Part shown: positions 56,935-64,000 of the stretch, one piece after another | How positions within the stretch are numbered: position 1 is the first letter of the stretch | Layout of the letters: every line of letters starts with the position of its first letter | Assembly: GCA_028583605.1 (NCBI GenBank) | Contig: CM053337.1 | Coordinates: forward strand, 16,865,664 to 16,929,663 | Length of the DNA stretch: 64,000 nucleotides | Reading direction: 5' to 3' | DNA from: Dastarcus helophoroides | Lineage: Eukaryota > Arthropoda > Insecta > Coleoptera > Bothrideridae | Notes under the pieces: generated by a model | Seen by the model: only the letters and a program-made list of their open reading frames with translations | What the model was told of the DNA's origin: nothing | Databases searched by the model: none | Made by a program: the position numbers and the translations under genes

Positions 56935-58690
56935 TTAGATTTCTTCGCTGCTTTCGTCGTGAATTTCGATTGTTTCGACAATATCTTCGATTATGTTCAT
57001 GATGTCATCGAATTTGGCTTGTGCTTCCTTCAGTTTGGCTTCCTTGTCCTCGGGGACCTTCGAAATATCGATTTTATCCAAAACTAGGTCGGCTTCACCT
57101 ATTTTCCTAGCTTCAACATCCTGAATTTTACCAGCTTTCCTCCTTAGGGCCTCCTTAATTGAAGTCTTAATATCTCCGGCGCTTTTGCTTGGCTTGGTTT
57201 CTTCCAACGAGGGGCTCCTCTTAGTTTTACCCTTGACGGCGCTTTCGTGGATTTTATTATCGATGGCGTTCGCCAATTCCGTCATTATCACCGCCCGCAG
57301 CTTCTCCTTTATGAGTTCCTTGTTGGCGATGTTAGGATTAGCGTCGATGATATCCATGATTTGCGATTGAATTTTCTCCATTTCGGCTTTCTGCTTCCTC
57401 TTCTCTTCATCGATGATTTTCCTGATGGTGTCCTTCGCGTTTGAGTCTTTTTTATCCGAAACTAGGAGTGTTTCGTCTAATTTTTTCCTTCTATACTTTT
57501 GGATCAACTTTTTTATATTTCTTTTAACGTGATGTTTCTCGAGTTGGGCCCCGTGGATAACCACTTCTGTCGTCGATTGTACTTCTTCTTCAACAATCGA
57601 TTCTTTAATTTTAAACAATTCCGGCGCGTTAGCGGTTTCGGGCCTCTCTTTGGGCCATTGATCGTTCTCGGCGTTGACGGATTCTATTTCGTTATATTCT
57701 GGTGCGATCCCATGATTTTCCACAAGTGGGTTCCCCCGTTTTATGAGCGAGTCATCTCGTTTTACCATCGAGTCATCTCGTTTTACCACCGAGTCATCTC
57801 GTTTTACCACCGAGTCATCTCGTTTTACCACCGAGTCATCTCGTTTTACCACCGAGTCATCTCGTTTTACCACCGAATCATCACGTTTTATCAATAAATC
57901 ATCTTGCTTTACCACCGAGTCGGATGACTCTGTAAAACGGGATCGTTTTAGAATTGAGTCATCCCGTTTTACAACCGAGTCATCACGTTTTATCAATAAA
58001 TCATCTTGTTTTACCACAGAGTCGGTTGACTCTGTAAAACGGGATCGCTTTAGAATAGAGTCATCCCGTTTTACCGCCGAGTCATCCCGTTTTACCGCCG
58101 TCTGATCCCGTTTTACCGCCGTCTGATCCAGTTTTATCGCCAAGTCTTCCCGTTTTACCGCCGAATCATCCCGTTTTACCGCCGAATGATCCCGTTTTAT
58201 CGCCGAGTCAACCCGTTTTACCACCGAGTCAACTAAATCTCCCTGTTTAACGACATGATTACCCAGTTTTATAACTTTTCTATCAACTGGAGCATCCTCT
58301 CCGTCGACTGGCTCAATATCCTTGTCCACTTTGGTCGAAATTTTGGGTGCATCTGTGCCTTCGGCGATAGTCGGCTGTTGGATGCCCCCGTTATCCTCCT
58401 CGCTGAATGTTTCGTTCTCGTTGTCGTACAGATGGCGCATTTGTAGCATATCCTTGTAGTTTTCCTTGCGCCTCAAGATGAACAGAACTGGCTTCATCTT
58501 GATTTTCACCGGGGGTACTGTCAAGTAATTGAAGGATAGCTGATGGAAGGCTTCAATCGTATCGATGAGATCGTGAGTAAATACGTAAGGTTTTAGGTTC
58601 GGTGAGAACTTGCTTTTAGCTTCGGCGATCAAATGAGTGTACTCGTACATTTCGGCGCTTCCGGGGAGTAGATTTTCGAGTTTACTGTAA
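56935..58690 (-). CDS. Alg12: ALG12 exon 8: end of core plus disordered repeat tail
   Basis: One exon carries the last ~75 residues of the conserved enzyme ([40 protein letters not shown]) and the whole extension. After the core comes an acidic spacer, the heptad array (residues about 547-727), and a charged helix-prone part with [20 protein letters not shown] and repeated Lys/Glu stretches. The tail has no hydrophobic segment. The acceptor TTTCATTTAG|TTACAG joins Thr-402 in phase 2. Confidence 0.93.
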
Positions 58691-61435
58691 CTAAATGAAA
58701 AGATAAAGATGAAATAGAGTGAAGAAAGCTTATGAGGTCTTACGTCCAGTTGTTATTGATTTGGGTAAACCTGGAAACCCCCGTTTGAGCAGCTAAATTC
58801 GAAATATGGACATTTACGTATGGTTCATCCCTAGCAAGGCGATGCAAGCGCGATATGGCGGTACCACCGGGGTAATTAGTAGCTGATATGCTCAGAAGAA
58901 ACAAAGTAAAGGTGATATTGACTAGAAAATGGCCACAAACCCCAATGGACATCAAATGATAAACCGGAGATTTATTTTTGTTCTCCCATCTAAAACCCAA
59001 AAGTTTTATTAGTTACAATCTTAAAAATATACGAAAATGATTAAAAAAATAACAAATTAAAGACACTAATAAACATTTGTGCCATTAGAGGCACTCAGTT
59101 CAAAGCTAGAGTTTGGATTCAAAATGTCAATATTTTTCCTAAACGTTGGATTAAAAAAATGTCGAATTTTTTCTCAAAGTTAGTTACCAAAATTTTCAGT
59201 TTAATTTCGCAATATTGGTGTTTTTCTTTGGTTTTTAAGTTTAAACTTGAAATTTCAAGATTTCAATATTAAGTGGGAATTGTAACATATCTTTGAAACT
59301 TGTTTCGAATTTCGAAGAACAAAAATAAAATTTTAAGATTTCGAATTTCGACTAAAAACTATTCAAAAATTCCACAATTTACTATTGCAAATTCAAAGAT
59401 ATTTTTAAAATGAATTTTTATCTCAAAATAGCGAGTTTAAACTTCTAAAGAAATAACGTTCAAATGTTTGGCTTTTGCTCTGGAAATTTCGACTTTGTCG
59501 GGCATTGTTTAAACTAGGAAGTAAAAATTCAATTATGCCATTTTTTTTTTAAGTTTTTAGATATCACAATGCACACATAAATTAAACGAAGTGTTAGAAT
59601 TTAGATGATCGTTGCTATATTTACATTTTTGTTAAAAAATAAATAATGAACAAGGTTGCTACAGTTGAACATATCAATTTTTCTTGTTACGAGTAAACCA
59701 TTAATCTCTTTATACTTTAACATTCTTAAATTTCTTTCTTATCTTCCTAATTTGTGCTACTTTGAATAGCAGAAGAAATATGACTTACATTCTGTGGCAG
59801 GCAACTGCAGCCGCAACATTAAAAAATGGATAAACGTAGATAATAAACCGCAATTCCTTATGCGGCAAAAATGAATACAAAAAAACGAATATAAGGGCAG
59901 GTATAAACAGCTTTCGCGCCCTTTCATCTAGATAGAGACCAATAGGAACTAAAAAAATCGATGCGGCCATTCCTCGAGGGATCGCTGAATAAAAATACCA
60001 CAAAAACGGAAACGTCTAAAATATCTTTAATAAGAAATAAAATAAATAAAAAATCGATTGATTTACCCCATAATCTGAACTTCTATTTAAGATGGTGTTG
60101 AACCAGAGAACTTCGCCTTCGGGCCAGAGTAATCGACCCCAAAAAATCGAATCTACCACGATGGTTAAAGCTAAAAATCCCAAGCCCGCCGGGATACCAA
60201 TTTTTAATAACCTAGGACATATATACTGTACAAAAATTAACCTAAAAGGCAGCTCTTACTGACCTACCGTATAATAGTTATCCTTTTGTAGTATAAATCG
60301 TATAAAAGTAGTATTCCGAGGAATAGAGCCAGTTCGAATCGAAATATTATAATGGCTGCTCCAGAAAACAATAGGAACCTTTTGCTGTCGTCTTTTAACC
60401 AGCTGTTTAAAGCTAGCAACACTGAAAAGACATCAAAAAGATGAGCGGGATGCAAAACGACAAATTCAGCTTCCTAGCAAACTTCTAAATATTAAAGAAA
60501 TACCTATTTTGTTTTTAATTTCTAACTTAAAATTAAAAACAAAATAGACATTTTGTTTTTAATTTCTAACTTAAAATTAAAAACAAAATAGATATTTTGT
60601 TTTTAATTTTTAAAAACAAAATATCTATTTTGTTTTTAATTTTTAAAAACAAAATATCTATTTTGTATTTAATTTTTAAAAACAAAATAGATATTTTGTT
60701 TTCAATTTTGTTAAAAATTAAAAACAAAATAGATATTTCTTTAATATTTTTAACTAAAAATTAAAAATAAAATAGAAAAACTTTTCTATACTACCAGCCA
60801 AAATACCCATACGTATTACCCCATGTCTAGCACACTGCATAAAAAACACAAAAGCTCGGATAACTTTTATTAGCCAAACAAAATACAAATATCTTACCTA
60901 ATGGTAACGCAAATATATTAGGAAGTGTCCTACTTAAATAGAACATAAAATGACTCTGAGTAACTGTAATTGCAACGAACCATTGCAACCACTTGGATCC
61001 GAACTGCTTCTCCAGCGTTCTACATAAAACTCGAAAACTAGCAATAACGCAAAACGCTAACCCTGCTCTTACTGCAACAAACAGATTAAAAACCAAAACT
61101 ACAACCTATCGACAATCCCAATTACCTACGTATTGCGCCCAAAATTTACTAATATCAAACAGTTGTAACACTAGAACCATCGGCGACACTAAAACTGAAA
61201 CGAACAACGGCCCTATAAAAGTCCTTGGAACGACCCCAGGAAACTCATTGTGATCGTACTGAAACACAATCGAATTTGACCTCCGCTTGCACCGAATTGT
61301 ACCCCTTACCTGACTCAAGTTGAATTTATGGTATAGGATATCATGAGTGGCCTGCAAATTGAAGCTTTCTTCGACTTTGGTAAAAGGGCAATACACGAGA
61401 TGTGCAGCCGCAATTATGAACATAATTTGGGACAT
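56935..61435 (-). CDS. Alg12: ALG12, Dol-P-Man alpha-1,6-mannosyltransferase with long C-terminal repeat tail (8 exons)
   Basis: ER membrane GT22 (GT-C fold) enzyme that adds the eighth mannose, alpha-1,6, to the lipid-linked oligosaccharide for N-glycosylation. Exons in gene order: 61310-61435, 61126-61258, 60898-61071, 60268-60421, 60067-60211, 59789-60015, 58744-58989, 56935-58690; all phases agree and give 986 residues. Visible family motifs: [10 protein letters not shown] (17-26), [14 protein letters not shown] (43-56), [12 protein letters not shown] (127-138), [11 protein letters not shown] (294-304), NYPGG (358-362), AAQTGVSRF (386-394), and EYTHLIAEA in exon 8. Several hydrophobic membrane segments are evident. 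The conserved core ends near residue 477, about the length of human ALG12 (488). The ~500-residue tail is unusual: a heptad array then a Lys/Glu-rich region ending HDESSEEI. Introns are small (51-56 bp) except introns 3 and 6. Confidence 0.95.
57715..58257 (-). repeat. Coding heptad array DDSVVKR in ALG12
   Basis: About 25 seven-residue units (21 bp) such as [28 protein letters not shown], with five consecutive DDSVVKR followed by DDSMVKR and DDSLIKR. A longer block containing [10 protein letters not shown] and [12 protein letters not shown] is duplicated. The frame is kept throughout, so the expansion is coding. About 20 dibasic KR pairs occur, nearly all followed by Asp. Confidence 0.93.
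60485..60785. repeat. Nested inverted repeats in ALG12 intron 3
   Basis: Eight or more alternating copies of TATTTTGTTTTTAATTT and its inverse AAATTAAAAACAAAATA, able to form several alternative hairpins. Confidence 0.88.
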
Positions 61436-62531
61436 GGCTTAAGTTAAAATTTATTAATATTTACATAATTAAAATAGAGCTAATGTACAAAAATAACTCA
61501 ACCTAACCAAAGATCAAACTGTCACACCACAGAGTTTTCGTTTGGGAAGCGGCAGATAAGGCAGTCGTATGCGAATATTTTTACACGAGATCGTTCTTGG
61601 TTGATCGCCAGATAAACACAGTCAACGACAAGATCAAAAAACACAGTTTCGTTTCGATTAAAACGATGCACGATGAGTGGAAAAATTGACACATTTTCAT
61701 GACTCGAGAGTTTATTAATAAACTTCTCGCGAGAATCCCATTTGCGAACGCTGCGTGTTGAACCGGAAATTGATTTCTTAAAGCATACTACTGTTGACAG
61801 TGTTTATTCTTAACATAAATCTTGATTTTACGCCACAGTGACTCTTCTTGCCGCAGTGGTTTCTGTTTTTCAAAAGTTAGGTTAGAGCATAGAAAAACAT
61901 AACCTCTATGTTAGAACTGTCACTTTGTCAAAAGAAAATCGAATTTCATTACAGTTATTTCGAAATTAAAAAGAAAAAATGTTTTTCTAATTGATGTCCG
62001 CCCTATACTTTCGTATTATGTTTGTGTGCTGTGAAATTTTTAAATTATCGGGACGAACAAATGGTTGGGAATCACTGGTATAATCAATGTGGCCAACCTG
62101 CAAACTTTCGTAAGCAGCTGCGTTCAGAACCCAATGGGACATTTAACCTACTGCGCTTTACCATAGAGCGTTTTACTTTCGAAATTGCAATCCAACGTTG
62201 CCATACTCACCTGCAATCGACGACTTTAAATATAAAACAAGAAACTTAATTTTGTATAATATATATTTACATTGAGAAGCACTCATTTATTTACAATAAA
62301 TTAGAATTCATTAATATACAAATTTAAAATAGTTGCCAATTTAGAATATCCCAAAAGTAGAAAACAAACTTCGAACGTGATTGCAATTAAAAAAACATAT
62401 AAATGCAACGTTATAAATTAAGTGCTGGCAAACAAATGTGAAAATATTCAAAAATAAATACTTTATGTTTAGTGGGAATGTTTGGCAGATTTAAACGTCT
62501 GATCTGTTTATAAAATTTTCTGGTTCGAAAT
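61436..62531. other. Interval between ALG12 start and Mgat1 end
   Basis: 1.1 kb upstream of ALG12, presumably its promoter, and the Mgat1 3' UTR at the right. TTTATT at about 62286 (AATAAA on the minus strand) is a possible Mgat1 poly-A signal. A 75-codon open frame at 62022-62249 on the plus strand has no recognisable similarity and I do not call it. Confidence 0.45.
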
Positions 62532-63169
62532 TTAAGTGATCAGCTCGTAGCCTTTCCAGTTCATATTTGGTGTTAGGTGGACCATTCTACCCTTATAGTG
62601 GAAAGTCACAATACCTTTGTATGCTGTTCTTGGCACTCCACTCTAAAATTGTTGGTAATGATCATTTCAGACATTATACGATAGAATCATACCTTGAAAT
62701 CATCCATTAGCCCCAAATACTTGGAGATACGTTTAAATTCATTCCTAGTTCGATAAATAATTCTAACCGATGATTTAGTGTCAGACTTTAAAGCATCATC
62801 TTTGAGATTTTGATACGAAACTACTTTACTTCTATAGACACCATTAATAAATTGCTTGTCGTAGACGTCCTAAAATATATCAAATGCCAAAGTGTTTTCT
62901 TAATTATATATTCTCAAGATACCTTAACAAGATGACTTAGGTTTAACTTGGTAAAAGGCACAAATTCGTCATTTAATTTAATAAATTTCAAGTGTTTCTC
63001 ATAAAATAATCCACTGAAAATCATCATTTTATAGACAAGGGCGCAAAAAACGAAGCATATTTACTTTGAAACCCCAATTTTTCCAAAGGTTCTAGTTCTT
63101 GAAATCTCAGGGCGTATACACGATCTACCTTTTCTTTGTTCTGGCTCCCTAATCCAATCGTCCCAATAA
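62532..63169 (-). CDS. Mgat1: Mgat1 (GlcNAc-transferase I), C-terminal part, last four exons
   Basis: Golgi enzyme that adds beta-1,2-GlcNAc to the alpha-1,3 arm of Man5GlcNAc2, opening hybrid and complex N-glycan synthesis. Exons in gene order: 63065-63169, 62923-63013, 62693-62869, 62532-62642, phases consistent, giving the last 160 residues. Family hallmarks: [20 protein letters not shown] followed by [36 protein letters not shown], the DVYDKQF helix region, [32 protein letters not shown] and the ending KGYELIT. The signal anchor and the metal-binding EDD part belong to exons beyond the right edge. The exon at 63169 begins one base into a codon, matching a preceding Phe (TT|T) as in relatives. 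Same strand as ALG12, 1.1 kb upstream of it. Confidence 0.95.
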
Positions 63170-64000
63170 CTGAAATAGTTTAAAGTTAATTTTAACATCG
63201 ACCCAAATCACCCCAACTTTAGAGCTGATTTGCAGCCCATAATAGATCACCAACTTTCACTGCTCTTAATTAAGAAGGTAATAAATTGAAATACAAAAAA
63301 TCTTGTCCCCTGAAACTAAGAAAGATTAAAAAACACAACAAAGGTTGCTCTAATGCAAGATTTGTATTTCAAGGACCAGTCCGTTGTACCAAAAAATAAA
63401 TAAATAAATAAAAAGTAATACACTAACAAATTTGGTTTAACATTAGGTTGAAATAGGTGCAACAAGAATTTGTTGTAAATTGAAGCAGAATTAAGTTTGG
63501 CTGGCTTCTGACGTTTTGTCACTCACTGCTGAGGACGCTATCAGAACCAATCAGGACCAATTGATAAACCCACCTCAAGTAAGCTAACTTGAGGCAGGAG
63601 CAACCTAGAAACTGAGGAGATTCTCAGAACTAACAAAATGAAGCTTGTTTGGTTGGCTTCCGACATTTGGTCACTCACTGTTGAGGGCGCCTTCAGAAGC
63701 GTCCTTAGCATCAATTGACAAATCCTTCCCACTAATTTTAGTGGAACAGACTGGTCCTTGGTTATCTTTAAAAATTAAAATACAAATCTTGTCCCCTGAA
63801 ACCAAGAAAGATGAAAAACCACAATAAAGGTTGCTCTAATTGTCCCCTGAAACCAAACTAAGAGGTTGCTCTACTCCGTTTCGATAGCAAAGCTATCATC
63901 TTCAGAGAGATACTCACTCTAAAGCAACCTCTGTTCTGTTTTTTAATCTTTCTTGGATTCAGGGGACAAGATTTGTACTTCAATCTCCCCACTTGATGCC
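63170..64000. mobile_element. Composite fold-back element inside Mgat1 intron, inverse of the 51.9-52.6 kb copy
   Basis: Terminal half at 63290-63395 (GGACCAGTCCGTTGTACCAA), internal segment 63420-63740 (CTCAAGTAAGCTAACTTGAG, CAATTGACAAATCCTTCCC), then a second fold-back from 63745 to the window end with GATAGCAAAGCTATC in its centre. In that centre the minus strand has CTGAAGA and GAAAC, but the GCGTT part reads GGAGT. No further Mgat1 exon was found here. Confidence 0.75.

Noticed and set aside
57743..58105. 120-codon plus-strand frame of TTESSRF repeats
   Set aside because: Antisense shadow of the ALG12 heptad array; a 21 bp period keeps all frames open.
60827..60895. Extra ALG12 exon reading [20 protein letters not shown]
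   Set aside because: It is the intron read-through after ALPL; the family continues as [12 protein letters not shown] from the acceptor at 60421.
62022..62249. 75-codon plus-strand frame between ALG12 and Mgat1
   Set aside because: No family motifs, no clear start context or poly-A signal; likely chance.
63190..63250. A further upstream Mgat1 exon
   Set aside because: Minus-strand reading gives VGDLLWAANQL then stop and no splice pair; the resemblance to the family is too weak.

Overview
The window looks like insect nuclear DNA, most likely from a beetle (the order is an inference). The genes are split by GT-AG introns, the non-coding DNA is very AT-rich, and the four gene families found are standard animal genes: a secreted GH18 chitinase with a CBM14 chitin-binding domain, prohormone convertase 2 (amontillado), the dolichol-linked mannosyltransferase ALG12, and Mgat1 (GlcNAc-transferase I). 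Only about 8.5 kb of the 64 kb is coding. Most of the rest is tandem repeat, inverted repeat or short fold-back element.

Layout. 546-21984 (+): chitinase, ten coding exons, 508 codons, with a second, frame-broken first exon at 2288-2361. Its introns hold a ~285 bp higher-order array, a 781 bp triplication, a 20 bp minisatellite bounded by inverted repeats, a ~340 bp array and a 21 bp array that runs directly into the splice acceptor of exon 8. 22.0-33.0 kb: intergenic, mainly two arrays of AAATTTCGA-type repeats in opposite orientation around a ~0.8 kb centre. 33523-55092 (+): PC2/amon, twelve coding exons, 632 codons, with a CGT-repeat leader and introns of 6.5 and 9.3 kb filled with 510 bp, ~350 bp, 20 bp and 416 bp arrays, a solo-LTR-like element, a Tigger-like MITE and a LINE remnant. 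56935-61435 (-): ALG12, eight exons, 986 codons, with a ~500-residue C-terminal extension that carries a DDSVVKR heptad array. 62532-63169 (-): the last four exons of Mgat1; its N-terminal half lies beyond the right edge.

Relationships. ALG12 and Mgat1 both act in N-glycan synthesis (lipid-linked oligosaccharide assembly in the ER, and start of complex-type branching in the Golgi) and lie 1.1 kb apart on the same strand. Chitinase and PC2 are separate secretory-pathway genes with no evident link. PC2 and ALG12 converge.

The most unusual signal is a dispersed fold-back family, about 15 copies, whose ends read like GGAACGGACTGGTCCTTGG and whose centre, in several copies, matches a minimal type I hammerhead ribozyme (CTGAAGA, stem II hairpin, GAAAC, tiny stem III, GTT, and an AGAG arm pairing with CTCT). 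Stem II differs between copies in a compensatory way. All coordinates and translations were read by eye; splice sites were placed by requiring frame continuity and family similarity.
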